From: Fallopia convolvulus
Taxonomy: Eukaryota > Streptophyta > Magnoliopsida > Caryophyllales > Polygonaceae
Direction: 5' to 3'
NCBI GenBank assembly: GCA_964016875.1
Contig: OZ024721.1
Coordinates: 36,312,823 to 36,376,822, forward strand
Length of the DNA stretch: 64,000 bases
The notes below the pieces were generated by a model that made no database searches, had not been told where the DNA came from, and saw only the letters and a list, made by a program, of their open reading frames with translations. Of the stretch, positions 46,738 to 58,245 are shown one piece after another. Numbering within the stretch: position 1 is the first letter of the stretch; the number at the start of each line of letters is the position of its first letter. A program made the position numbers and the translations under genes.

Positions 46738-47461
46738 TTGAGAAGAATGAAGGTTCGAGGGTTTTGGGTTCGAGAGAGAGAGTAGAAGTCGAGAGAGAGA
46801 GAAGAATTGAGAAAAGCGTACCTTTAAGTTTGACGGTTGAGGCATAATAAAGGAGTTCACTTCCATCATTAAGGAAGTTGTCAAATCACAAGATCTTCTC
46901 TTTCCTCCCTTTTTGAAATACACTTTCCAATGTCAAAAGATACTGTTAAGCCATGATCTTTTTCTCGCGCCAAAAATCACAGTCACTGACCTTGAACACG
47001 TCGGCGACTCTTATCACAAAACTGCTATCTTCATATGTCCGTGACTTTTGTACACGCATGACTTTCTCATTTAGGACTTACTTTGTGTTGGGGTTGCACA
47101 GGGAGTGCCAAAGAAAACCAAGTAAATGCTTTATTTTTGAGGATTTGTCGATCATGATGATAAGTCTCCGTTTAACAATGAATTTCTAAAGTGGGGGCTT
47201 TAGAATCAACTATCATTTGGGATTGTAAAGAGGGTTAGGATCATCAAGTTGATTCTTTTGGGCCAAAACAAAGAGCTCAAAAAAAAGTTGCACACATACT
47301 GAATGTAGTGAAAGCCATTGACAATCAAATTGCATGGGATTTCCTAAACATGATGTCTATCAAGTATGTCTAAGAATTACACCATAAAAGCATGATTTCA
47401 AAACATATGCAAAGAAATCAATTCTAGCCAATCATCGAGGGATATCATGTAGGGAAATAGA
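46738..47461 (-). other. Spacer between copia pol and the env-position ORF
   Basis: Holds a short 5' leader-like stretch (CT-rich, 46740-46810) and no frame of note. A separate ORF start further upstream (to about 46923) lacks an ATG. The region could contain the splice acceptor for a subgenomic mRNA; no site is convincing. Confidence 0.4.
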
Positions 47462-48960
47462 TTATTGGAGAGAGATCATACCTAATTCCATGCGGAGTTG
47501 TTCAAAGGGTTCACGATTTAAGGCTTTTGTGAAGATGTCTGCTCTTTGATCACTTGTTCTACAGAATTCCATAGTGACCATGCCTTTTTCAACACAATCT
47601 CGAAGAAAGTGGTGTCTTATCTCTATATGCTTTGTCTTTGAATGTTGCACTGGATTCTTTGAAATGTTGATTGCACTTGTGTTATCACAAAGTATAGGCA
47701 CTGACCCACACTTTACACCATAGTCACTGACTTGTTGCTTGATCCATAAGAGTTGTGAACAACACGATGCGGCTGCAATGTACTCTGCTTCTGCCGTTGA
47801 TAGAGCCACAAAATTTTGCTTTCTAGATCCCCAAGAGACAACACAAGGTTCCCTCCAAAATCATCTTTTCCAAGAGACAACACAAGAAATTGAGCCATCC
47901 CTGAAGTGCTTTTTCTATCAACCCGGTTCCCTCCAAAATCAACATCTGTGTACCCGACAAGCTCAAAATCAAATCCTCTTGGATACCATAAACACAGATT
48001 GTCAGTCCCCTTAAGATACCGAATAATTCTTTTAACAGCTTTCAAGTGGGACTCTCTTGGATCAGCCTGAAATCTAGCACAGAGACAAACTCCAAACACA
48101 ATATCAGGCCTACTTGCTGTGACATAGAACAGTGATCCAATCATACCTCGATACATAGTAGCATTGACCTCAGGATCCTTGTCATCTTTTCCAAGTGAGG
48201 TGGTCGGCGACATGGGAGTATCAAAAGGTTTAGCATTCTCGAGACCAAACTTCTTAACACATTCTCTAAGATAATTTTGTTGATGAACTCGTGTCCCATC
48301 CTCACTTTGAACAACTTGAAGTGCTAAAAAGAACTTAAGCTCCCCAACCATACTCATTTCAAATTCACTAGACATGAGGTCAGCGAACTTCTTCACTAGC
48401 TTATCATTTGTTGAACCAAAGATGATGTCATCGACATAGACTTGAACAACTAGTGTATGACTTCCTTCTTTCAACAAGAACAGAGTGTTGTCAACTTCTC
48501 CTCGAACATAGCCATGTTGAATCAAGAACTGAGACAAACGATCATACCAAGCACGCGGGGCTTGCTTCAATCCATAGAGTGCTTTGTCCAATTTGTAGAC
48601 ATGATCCGAGTGGGCGACATCTTCAAAACCCGGAGTCTGTTCAACATACACTTCCTCCTTTAGATAATCATTTAAAAAGGCAGTCTTGACATCTATTTGT
48701 TGTAGTTTAAATCCATGATGAGCAGAATAGGTGATGAGCAATCTAATAGCCTCAAGACGAGCCACAAGAGTAAACGTTTCATCATAGTCAATGCCCTCCT
48801 GCTGATTGTAACCCTTAACTACCAGCCTTGCTTTGTTTTGACCACATTTCATTCATCATCCAGCTTATTCCTAAACACCCATCGAGTTCCAATCACCGAC
48901 CTTCCTTTTGGCCTTGGAACCAAATGCCAAACCTTATTTCTTTCAAACTGATGAAGTTCC
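47462..48960 (-). pseudogene. Copia reverse transcriptase and RNase H
   Basis: Reverse transcriptase from ARLVVKGYNQQEGIDYDETF through QIDVKTAFLNDYL (first Asp), YGLKQAPRAWYDRL and VVQVYVDDIIFGS (the YVDD active site, near 48430), then SLFYVTASRPDIVFGVCL and AVKRIIRYLKGT. RNase H: VGYTDVDFGGNRVDRKSTSG, ALSTAEAEYIAAASC, LCDNTSAI, KHIEIRHHFLRD and the terminal RADIFTKAL. A filler insertion at about 47847-47886, made of two locally copied 17-bp strings, breaks the RNase H frame. The RT catalytic residues are intact. The family normally has one continuous gag-pol ORF. Confidence 0.85.
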
Positions 48961-49124
48961 TCTTACATGGCACTGACCCAATCCGAATCTTTCAGATCTT
49001 GTTCAACATTTTTAGGTTCCAACATTGAAATAAAAGCATTGAAAGCAAAGAAATTGTTCAGAGAAGATCTGGTTTGCACACCCTTTGAGAAATCAGTGAG
49101 GATGTTAGTGACATGATGAGCACT

Positions 49125-50723
49125 TTACTGTTGATAATTCCTGACATGTATATCTGTCAAGTCACCGACTTGAGTCTGAGACGTTCTCTCTGAATCTTCT
49201 TCTGAGTTCTCTGAACTTGTGCTCCTCTCAGGTGTTTTCTCATCATCGGACTCACTTTCACTTGAACTTTGATTTTGACTCCTTCCCCCTGTTCTGTCTG
49301 AGTCGGTGACACCAGCGTTGTCACTGACTGTTGATTCTTTCAGGGTTGTAGAGACTGGAAGTGAGTCATCTTGAACCAAATTGTATCCTTGATCACCATC
49401 ATCAAGATCTTCAATCGTCGAGCCTCCCATAGTGTTCTCATCAAACACCACATGAACACTTTCTTCAATCCTCCTTGTCCTTTTATTGAACACTTTGTAG
49501 GCTTTGCTATGAGGGGAGTAGCCTACAAAAGTCCCAACATCACTCCTTGGATCGAATTTTCCCAGACTATCCTTGCCGTTGTTGTGAACATAGCATTTGC
49601 ATCCAAAGATACGCAAGTGGGCGACACTGGGCTTAATTCCTCTAAGCAGTTCATACGGAGTTTTTCCAAGAAGTGGACGAAGCATGGCTCGATTCATCAC
49701 ATAGCAAGATGCATTAATGGCTTCACCTCAGAAATTCCTTGGAAGACCACTTGAGATAAGCATGGTCCGTGACATGTTCTCCAAGGCACGATTTTTCTTC
49801 TCAACAACGCCATTCTGTTGAGGAGTTCTTGGCACTGAGAAGTTGTGACTTATGCCATTTTTCTTGCAAAAAGATAGAAACTCAGAGTTGTCGAATTTTG
49901 TTCCATGATCTGATCTGACTAATACAAGAGCAACTCCAAGCTTTTTCTCAACAACCTTCACCCATGCTTCAAATTCTTCAAAGACCTGTTCTTTAGAAGA
50001 CAGAAAAATTGTCCAAGTATACCGTGAAAAATCATCCACAATGACAAAAATATAGCTATTTCCTCCACGTCTTTGGATTCGCATGGGACCACATAAATCA
50101 ATATGAATAAGCTCTAAGGGTCTAGTGGTACTTACCTCCTTCTTGGATTTGAAGGAAGACTTCACTTGCTTACCTCTCACACAAGTTTCACAAACTTCAT
50201 GCTTGTTTGAATCAATCTTGGGCAATCCTCTAACCAGCTCTTGCTTGCGAAGTTTGTCTAGCAGTTGAAAGCTTGCATGACCAAATCTCTTGTGCCAGAG
50301 GTCGGCGACATTTGTAACTGTTCTAAGACATAGTTTTTCTTCAGGCTCAAAACAGGGGTCCACCTTATACAAATTGTTTTCACATACCCCTTTCACAAGA
50401 ATTTTGCCTGAACTAATCTCTTGTACCTGACAGCCATTCTTATCAAAAACAACTTGATATTTTCCATTAGCACAGATTTGGGAAACACTTAGAAGCTTGA
50501 AACTAAGATTATCAACAATATTCACATTGTTTATAGTTAGCTTATTCGAAAAACTTACCGTACATATACCAAAAATACCACCTTTACTGTTGTTGCCGAA
50601 GGTAATCTTACCTCCCTTGTATTCTTGAAGTGAGACAAAATCCCTGGGGTTTCCCGACATATGAGTTGATCAAGCACTATCAATGAACCAGGGCTCCTGG
50701 TCACCCACTTCAAGTTGCATAGG
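49125..50723 (-). pseudogene. Copia protease end, GAG-pre-integrase and integrase
   Basis: Reads GDQEPWFIDSA then a stop at the protease site (50663-50690), THMSGNP, then ITFGNNSKG; GAG-pre-integrase (LWHKRFGHASFQLLDKL, CETCVRGKQ) and integrase core with D (IHIDLCGPM), D (RSDHGTKF) and E (QQNGVVEKKNR). After a TGA near 49728 it continues as MLRPLLGKTPYELLRG and HLRIFGCKCYVHN, with an acidic Ser-rich linker to 49125. All three integrase acidic residues are present; the stops are the visible damage. The upstream end is cut by the Ty3 insertion at 50724. Confidence 0.85.
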
Positions 50724-51891
50724 TGATGCAGTGAAGCCTGCCATGTCTCCAACCGACGTCGATGAGTTGATTCGAGTGCCTTCTGATGGACCAATTACAA
50801 GAAGTCGAGCTAAGAAGATTGCTCAAGGCACAACAACAATCTTGGTTCAATTGGCAGCTGTTCTTGAAGAGCCTAGCAAGACAAAGTGGGTCTCGTGCAT
50901 TCGACATCAATTGAGCCCGGATTCCATGGACTGATTCAAGAGGGCCGAAAATCACCATTTCTTTATTTAGAAACATGTATTAGTTTGTCTCACTTTAGGG
51001 CTGAATTTAGTAGGTGACCGGGTGAGATAAATTGGTATATGGGTCAAAGTCATCTCTTTGACTTGACCATTCTAAATGGAGAAAATATCTATCTATTTAT
51101 ATTTATTATAGGCGTGTTTGCTATTTTTAATAATGTAGAGAAATCAGCCAATAGGCTTATGTTAGTTGGTTGATCTTCTCTCTCTTGGTTATTAGAGATA
51201 TTTTTAGTTTGTTAGAGATATTTTGAGTTTGTTAGAATATTTCCTTAAATAAATAAATCAGCCATGATTTATTTTATTTAAGGGGATTTAGATAGATATT
51301 ATTTTAGATATTTTATTATATCTTGGGAAGCAAGATAAAGACCATTCTATCCCTATTAGTGCCGGCCATGCTCTTGCTTGCTCCCCAAGAAATAGCTTTG
51401 TATTCTACTATTTAAACTCTTGTCTTTCATTAATAAAAATCAGCTTGAGAGAGATTAAACCCAAATTGGTTTAATCTATCTCTTGGGCCAAAATACACAC
51501 GTGTGAAGCTTTGAGTTTGCAGCCATTCGATCATCACCATCTTCTTCGTCAATCATCATCACAATCGAGATCTCTCTTTCTCTTTGTCGAATCTGAATTA
51601 TAGTTCATTCAATTAGATTGTTCTAGTTGTGATTGTTCAAGATCAAACTAGTTAATCATTCGGATTTAGCGTTAGAGCCAATCCGTTTGAACTATCAAAG
51701 TTGATTATCAATAATTCAGATCGTCTTCTTTCATATTCATTCAATTCGAATCAGTTTTCGTGTTACTTGTGTCACAAGGAATTCTAAAGTTGAAAGCTTT
51801 TGTAGGATTGAAGTTATTTGCTGGCAAGATCGGGACTTGTGTGGGTCATATACGAGGTTTCTGAGGAGTCATCTGAGGCAATCACGTATCA
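50724..51891 (+). repeat. Ty3 element 1, 5' LTR
   Basis: 1,168 bp from TGATGCAG to CACGTATCA. The first 210 bp encode VDELIRVPSDGPITRSRAKKIA, the pol C-terminus in the corresponding 3' LTR. TTTAAA-type TATA string near 51410; AATAAA at about 51432. The LTR starts like TGATGCG at 56616. Confidence 0.75.
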
Positions 51892-51893
51892 AG

Positions 51894-51908
51894 TGGTATC
51901 ATACTCCA
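51894..51908 (+). promoter_or_regulatory. Ty3 element 1 primer-binding site
   Basis: TGGTATCATACTCCA begins two bases after the LTR end. It resembles the initiator-Met tRNA site TGGTATCAGAGCC, with mismatches after the first eight bases. Confidence 0.6.
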
Positions 51909-53240
51909 GCGTCTCGCCAAGTAATTGTTTCTTTCCTTAATTTGCTTTCTAATCAATTGTAATTCAGTTTTTGATCCCAAAAATCCCACCTTTACCAAAA
52001 GATTGAATTTTTGAGACCAAAGTTTGAATTTTTTATCACAAACCACCACATCTTCGCCACACCTCCACCACGAACCACCTCCGGCGCCACCAACTAGTGT
52101 CGCTAACCACCACCGCTCACCTCACCACCACCAGCCGAAACCAACGCCACCAACCCCACCCCATTCGGCCTACCCTAAACCCTAGATCGCCCTCCCTAAG
52201 TCTCGAAACCCTAACCCTAATTTTCGAGATAACCCTAACCCTAACCCTAGTTGTTTGAAACCCTAATCCAAACCCTAGACCGAACCCTACCAGCCACCAA
52301 ACCCTAGAGCTGAACCCTAACCCCCCAAACCCTAATCCAGCCGAGGCCATCTCAAACCCTAATCTCTTATTGTTCCTTGCCCTCCAAGCAATCACCCAAT
52401 TAGGAGATTTTTAAGGGATTTGTTGCATGCTTTTGGTTGAATTGGTTGAGTTTGGTTGCAATATAGATTAGCAATTGTCTTCCTACAATTTTTATGAGTT
52501 GTTATTGCATGTTGCATGATCAATAGAGATTCATATTGCTTGTTGATATTTGCTGATTTTTGCTATTGCATCCATCAATTTCGACCTAGCCCTATCTTCT
52601 TTTGTTAATTTGGCTTCTAGTTGGTTTCATTGTTAGTTTAAAGTCACTTAGATTAAAAAAAATCAGTTAGCTTTCGTTTTTGCCCTTGCATTCAATTGTT
52701 GCATTGCTTTGCTTGTTTCTCAATTCTAGCACAAGAGTAGATTGTGCATAAAGTCAAAAAAAAAAATCAGAAAAGAAAAGTGATCTACCCTAGCTAGTTT
52801 TAAGCCACTTTCAACCCTAGTGACTGCTTGCTTAAAAATAGTTAAGTAGAAATCACTTTGAAGAAAAAAGAGTGACGAAACAAAAGTCACTTTAGCCTAC
52901 CATATTTCTGTCCTTGCATGCTTAAATTTGGCTTTATTAACTTGCATAGAGTCAATTGAGAGATTGCATGTGTTTTGAAGCTCATAGAGGGATTATTTGC
53001 ATTGCTTGTCTTATTGCATACTTGCCATTTGCTTAAGCTGCACATTTCCTTTATTTATCATTAGTATACCATATCTACACCATATCTACCCATTTACTCC
53101 CTCAATTCAACCCAAAAACTGAATTAAGTTGATTGGATTGCTTTGAGGCAAGTTTTGGCTTGATTAAGGTGTGGTATTGCTTGTTGTGATTTGCTTTAAA
53201 ACACACTACTCTCTCTACTTTCTTGCTTGTTTTAGGAACA
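51909..53240 (+). other. Long leader of Ty3 element 1
   Basis: 1.3 kb without a gene. It holds CCACCACC-rich sequence (52030-52145), telomere-like repeats (52176-52366), and T-rich sequence ending CTTGCTTGTTTTAG at 53234, a good splice acceptor just before the gag ATG, so the leader may contain an intron. The matching donor is not certain. Confidence 0.5.
52176..52366 (-). repeat. Telomere-like AAACCCTA repeats in the Ty3 leader
   Basis: At least 14 CCCTAA/AAACCCTA words in 190 bp, some as perfect tandem (aaccctaaccctaaccctag), others spaced by short insertions. On the minus strand this is TTAGGG/TTTAGGG-like. It lies inside an element leader, not at a chromosome end. Confidence 0.85.
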
Positions 53241-56200
53241 ATGGTGATCCCTACTGAGCCTAACCCGGCTGAACTGAATCTTACTAAGGAGGCAATCGAT
53301 TTCATTAGGTTGTCCATTAGTGATAGTGTACGAGATGGCCATGCTCGAGCTGTAGAGTTGGCCACGGCTGCATTGGCTCCACAAATGCGGCGTCTAGAGG
53401 AGCAACTTGCCACACTAATTGAATCATCTCAAGCAATTCATAAAAGTGCCCCTCCAATAGAGCTTACAAGTGATCCAAATCAGGCCTCAGGTAGCGACAA
53501 AGGCAAGCAACAAGCAGTTGATGAAGAGCATGATGTGCTTGCTAGCTACAACAAAGAAAACGATCTCCCGGTTCACTACTCCCCCACGACAGGCCGAGGT
53601 AGAGGAAGAGGCATAACACCGAGGACTCCACCGGTTACTCATCAACAATTCTATAATCAGCCAGCAAACCGGTATCCTCAAGCCACTCATCATCAACAAC
53701 AACAATACAACAATCCTTATGATGATGTGACTTATGGCTATACCGGGGAAGAAAGGCGCCCATGGCACCCTCCCCTTGATGATTTCTACAACCAAGCTAT
53801 TCCACCAACTTATGGAGTACAAAGGCCGAACAACAACAACACCGCTAACCAAATCGTCAATCAGATTGGTAAGCGTGATATAAAGATCAAGATAGAGCCA
53901 TTCAGTGGAGAGCTCAATCCAGAGAAATATCTAGAGTGGGAACAAGCTACAAACTTCATTCTAGATCACATGGGCTATGAAGAATGGGAGAAAGTTGCTG
54001 TTGTTGTTATCCACTTTGTTGGGACCGCTAGAAATTGGTGGTTCAGAATGAAGGAGGATCGAATTAGAAAGGCCTTACCACCAATTGAAACTTGGGGCCA
54101 GCTGAAGTTTGTAATGAGGAAGAAATATGTGCTTGAAGAGCATACCGAGCACATGAGATTGAAAGTTGCCACATGCAAACAAGGCATCATGTCTCCAACT
54201 GAGTACTTCAATGAGCTAGAGGATTTGAGCTTCAAAGCAGGAATTCATCATTCCCAACGGTCTCTAAGGACCCAATTCATGGCTGGACTGAATCAAAGCA
54301 TCAAAGACACATTGGAGATTCAACAAATCAAGGATCTCAATGCCTTAGTACATTCAGCCCAACTACTTTATGAGCAGCAACAAAGGAAGAAGAAGGAAGC
54401 TTGGAATGCTCCAAAAAGGTATGTTCCTAATTCTAGTGCTAATTCCAATTCTTATTCTTCTAACCCTTCTTTGCAGCAAAAGGGAGCTTCTAGCTCACCT
54501 AAACCCACAGGTTTTCAAGGTCAAAGGCGTCCCACTAATGCACCTCCAAATCAGCCAAGAGCACGAGATCTAGTGTGCTATAAATGTCAAGGAAGAGGTC
54601 ATTATGCCAAGGATTGTCCAAATCAGAAACAAGTGCTACTCACCACCAATGGAGGCTATGTGAGTGATGAAGATATACCTCCAAATCAAGTGGAGGAGGA
54701 GAGCAATGGACAAGAAGAGGAGGACGTGGAGGCCATTGAACCGGATTGCACCGAACAGCCTCTAACTTTGGTAACCATGCGTACTCTTACTTTACAAGAA
54801 ACACCTAGGCTAGATCAAAGGGAAAATATTTTTCATACTAGGTGTACAGTAAAGAATCAAGTGTTATGCATGATAATTGATAGTGGTAGTTGCTGTAACA
54901 TTATTAATGCTAAGGTAGTTGATCACTTGCAATTAAAAACCCAACCTAGGGCTACTAGTTATGGTCTAAATGGTATTAATGATTCAGATGGTCCTAACTT
55001 AGTTACTCATCAATGCTTAGTCCGTGTTTCCATAGGGGATTATGTGGATGATATCATGTGTGATGTGGTAAACATGGAATGCACTCATATCTTGTTAGGT
55101 AGACCATGGTTATTCGATAGGAGAGTTATATATGATGGCATGCTTAATACCTATTCGTTTAACTATGACGGGAGGAGAGTTTCTCTTCTACCATTGTCGC
55201 CCCAACAAGTCTTACAGGACCAAGTACGCAGAGACCAAGATAGGGCACTTAGGCGTGCCAAGAAAGAGAAAGAAGAGGCTGAATCGGCGGCCAAGGCAGC
55301 GGCGCGCCAATCGGCGCCCGACGCGCCTACAAAGACAAGCGGCGTTTCCCAGTCTCCACTCGGGCGTTCTGGCTCAAATTTTAGGAAAACATCAAGCACA
55401 GGTGGAGCTACTGCTTGGGACGAAAAACGCCGAGAGAAGTGCCCAAATTCGTCCAAAGTGCCGAGCAAAACTTCCAGCAGTGCAGATGAGACGAAAATGG
55501 GGCTATCTCCCAAACCACTCGAGCGTTTTGGCTCAAATTTTGGGAGAAATTCAGAGACTTATAGAGCTACAGATTTGGAAAAAGAACGCCTACAGAAAGA
55601 GCCAAAAATCGGCTTAAAAGGCAGTGTAGAAAAGCGCTCTCTAGTTGCTCAGTCTAGTGTTTCTTTCCCTAACTCTTTTTGCTTACTTCTTATGAGGAAA
55701 GAGATACTTATTATTAGTCAAGATATTTCACATCTTCCAAAGTGTATTCAGGATCTATTACAGGAATTTGAAGATGTGATGCCTGAAGAGTTGCCACAAG
55801 ACCTTCCACCAATTAGAGGCATTGAGCATCAAATTGATTTGGTGCCCGACGCTTTTTTACCAAACCGTGTAGCCTATAGAGCAAGTCCAGAGGAGACCGC
55901 TGAGCTTCAAAGACAAGTGCAAGATCTCATGGACAAAGGCTATGTGCGTGAATCCCTCAACCCATGCGCAGTTCCGGTGATTTTGGTGCCAAAGAAGGAT
56001 GGCACTTGGAGAATGTGTGTTGATTGCAGGGCGATCAACCAAATAATAGTTAAGTACCGTCATCCCATCCCTAGATTAGATGATATGCTTGATGAATTGC
56101 ATGGTGCTAATTTCTTTTCTAAGATTGATTTAAGAAGTGGGTACCATCAAATTAGGATGAGGGAAGGGGATGAATGGAAAACTGCCTTTAAAACTAAGTA

Positions 56201-56615
56201 TGGTTTATATGAATGGTTAGTAATGCCTTTTGGATTAACTAATGCACCTAGTACTTTCATGAGGCTTATGAACCATGTTCTAAGAAGATACTTAGTTAAA
56301 TTTGTTGTAGTCTACTTTGATGATATCTTAGTTTATAGCAAAACCTTGCATGAACATGTAGACCATCTTAGGGCTGTTTTGGACACTTTAAGGTTAGAAA
56401 AGCTTTATGTTAATTTGAAAAAGTGTTCTTTTTGCTCAGAGTCTACCATTTTTCTTGGTTTTGTTGTGTCTAAAGGTGGATTAAAGGTAGATGAAGACAA
56501 GATCAAGGCAATCAAGAAGTGGCCTCGGCCGACTACACCAACCATGGTGCGCTCTTTTCTTGGCTTGGCTGGCTTCTACAGAAGACTTAAACGTGATTTT
56601 AGCACAATTGCAGCC
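53241..56615 (+). CDS. Ty3 element 1 gag-protease-RT polyprotein, open but truncated by insertion
   Basis: Open for about 1,125 codons from ATG 53241 (MVIPTEPNPAELN). Capsid: IEPFSGELNPEKYLEWEQA, AVVVIHFVGTARNWWFRM, LEEHTEHMRLKVATCKQG, TRTQF-type region. Zinc knuckle CYKCQGRGHYAKDC intact (54580-54620). Protease IIDSGSCCNIINAKVVDHL and HILLGRPWLFDRRV (54870-55120). A charged Ser/Lys linker, then RT: VILVPKKDGTWRMCVDCRAIN, FFSKIDLRSGYHQIRM, LVMPFGLTNAPSTFMRLMN, VVVYFDDILVYSK (YFDD active site, about 56312), FLGFVVSKGGLKVD, MVRSFLGLAGFYRR. It stops at STIAA, where element 2 begins. No nonsense codon or frameshift was seen, unlike the other elements, so element 1 was probably young when interrupted. 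Confidence 0.88.
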
Positions 56616-57537
56616 TGATGCGACCCCCGCCATGGATGCTAGCCAGGAGGACGACGCATTCACACTTCGCTCGGATGGCCCCATCACTCGTGCCAGGACT
56701 CGAGCAATCCAGGCCGCGACCTAGTCACTTGTGTCGCGCCTATCTACAGGCCATGGCGCACCATACCCCGCGACCTCGCTCGGCACTATCAGCGTCGTCA
56801 GCGCGTTGGAACCTCGAGACGAGCTCTCGGATTCACCGTGCCAAGACTCGCCAACCTCGCACCTCGCATCGGCACCCGGATCGCAAGATGAGGTCTTCGC
56901 AAGCCCTCGCCAACACCTCGTGCCGAGACTCGGAGCCGGATCCCAACTTGAGGTTCTCGGAAGCCTCGGAGAACCTCGAGAGTCAGCGACCTCGCCCGTG
57001 CCGTAGTTCCGCGCCAGACGCGTGCCAGCGTTAGTGTCTTGACCTCGCCAGCGTCGCGTCAGCCATGCCGTGACACTCCTTGCTCGGTCACGGACGACCT
57101 ATCCATTTTTAGTAGTTTTTTGCACTCCTTCCATTATAGAACATTGCTATTACTAGTTTTATGTTTTTAGGAATTATTTAATGGGCCTTGCGTCGTGGGT
57201 TTATGGACTCGCGCCGATGGGCCTTAGCCTGCGTGCTAGCCCTAGGCGCGCGCCGCATCATTAGGGTTTCTAGCTTGTTTTGTGCCGCCTCTCTATATAA
57301 GGAGGCTTAGACTTATTTTTACATTCAGCGCACATTTTAGGGTTTAATATAGTTGAGGCTTGCTCCTCCCTTTGTGCTTGCGCCGCCCCATACAATATCA
57401 TTCAAGGCTCTCGTTTTCTCAATTGTCTTGTGTGATCGTGCCATAATTCAATCAATCAAGTCTTGCGCTTCGTTGATTCGAGACCTAATACTCAAACACC
57501 ACGCCCATCCGTCGCATCCCATACGAGGGACGCATCA
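56616..57537 (+). repeat. Ty3 element 2, 5' LTR
   Basis: 922 bp; ends are perfect 7-bp inverted repeats TGATGCG...CGCATCA. TATA box TATATAA at 57294-57300. Its first 110 bp encode ASQEDDAFTLRSDGPITRAR, the pol tail. Unlike the rest of the window, 56620-57060 is GC-rich with frequent CG dinucleotides. Confidence 0.88.
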
Positions 57538-57539
57538 AC

Positions 57540-57553
57540 TGGCATCAGAGCCA
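57540..57553 (+). promoter_or_regulatory. Ty3 element 2 primer-binding site (tRNA-iMet)
   Basis: TGGCATCAGAGCCA, one mismatch from the classical initiator-Met site TGGTATCAGAGCCA, two bases after the LTR. Confidence 0.85.
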
Positions 57554-58245
57554 AGGTTTGAGTAAGTCTCGTTCAACCCTCTTTCGTTCATTCTGACACG
57601 TTCTTCCGCTACATCTAACCCTAGATTTCATCCTCCACTTCGCATATCCGCCATCTAGGGTCCCAAAATTTTTTCTTGCTTTCGTAAATTAAAAAAAAAC
57701 ATCAACCGTGACCTTACTCAACCAATCTATTGATTTTGGTGAAGTTGTTGCTTTGTCTTGCTAGTTGCATGAACTTAGGACTTGTTTTGCCAATTTCTAT
57801 CGTGCATCTGTTGTGCTTGCTTGCGTGTTGATTTTCGTACTTGCTTATTCCGATTCTAGAGGAGAAAGCCTAGAATTTGTGATTCTCTTTCTATATAAAA
57901 AAAACCTTGTTGTTTGACTATCAAAGCCAAAATAAGGTAACATAGTCGATCGATTCAAAAAAAAATCTCGTGGAGATCACAAGCCAAAATAAGGCAAGAT
58001 CCTTCACATCGTGTGTTCAAATCGGCAACCCTAATTGCCGCTATATCTCGCTTGTTTGATTTTGGTTTCGACATTTACCTAGTCTTGCTTTGCTTGCATT
58101 GTAATTTTCGGATCCATATCTCTGATCGAGTTTGAGTGACCTTTAGCCTAGCCAATCCTTGTTCGTGTGGTTTGAACTAAAGGGTCGCCTTGACTTAAGC
58201 GAACCGTAAACTCGTGTCTTTTGTTGTGAACTTCTTACTGCTTCG
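57554..58245 (+). other. Leader of Ty3 element 2
   Basis: About 690 bp, no gene. A roughly 60-bp motif with 'caagccaaaataaggcaagat' and 'caaagccaaaataaggtaaca' occurs twice (57920-58010). Leads to the gag ATG at 58246. Confidence 0.55.

Larger units (their letters stand above)
43566..50723 (-). mobile_element. SIRE/Maximus-like Ty1-copia element, 3' part
   Basis: Minus-strand order: protease end and integrase (50670-49125), reverse transcriptase and RNase H (48852-47462), an additional ORF (46737-44812), polypurine tract and LTR. A long extra ORF in the env position is the hallmark of SIRE/Maximus copia elements, as is the TTTTTGATGATGCCAAAAGGG string (44538-44560) upstream of the tract. The 5' LTR and gag are not in the window; a Ty3 element inserted at 50724 separates them. 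Confidence 0.82.
50724..56615 (+). mobile_element. Ty3 element 1 (CRM/Reina-like), 5' portion
   Basis: 5' LTR 50724-51891, primer-binding site, leader, and gag-protease-RT ORF, interrupted at 56616 by Ty3 element 2. The rest (RNase H, integrase, 3' LTR) must lie right of the window. It sits inside the SIRE-like pol gene. The pol-type string DGPITRSRAKK within its LTR matches the habit, described for CRM group elements, of pol extending into the 3' LTR. Confidence 0.8.

Noticed and set aside
52176..52366. True telomere or chromosome end
   Set aside because: Repeats are degenerate, only 190 bp, and sit between an element's primer site and its gag gene.
56600..56720. Internal deletion in Ty3 element 1 joining RT to the pol tail
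   Set aside because: The join is explained by the LTR of element 2, which starts with TGATGCG at 56616 and itself encodes that pol tail.
56616..57034. GC-rich ORFs of 77-138 residues
   Set aside because: They lie in the LTR of Ty3 element 2; the start is the pol tail and the rest is CG-rich LTR sequence with no known domain.
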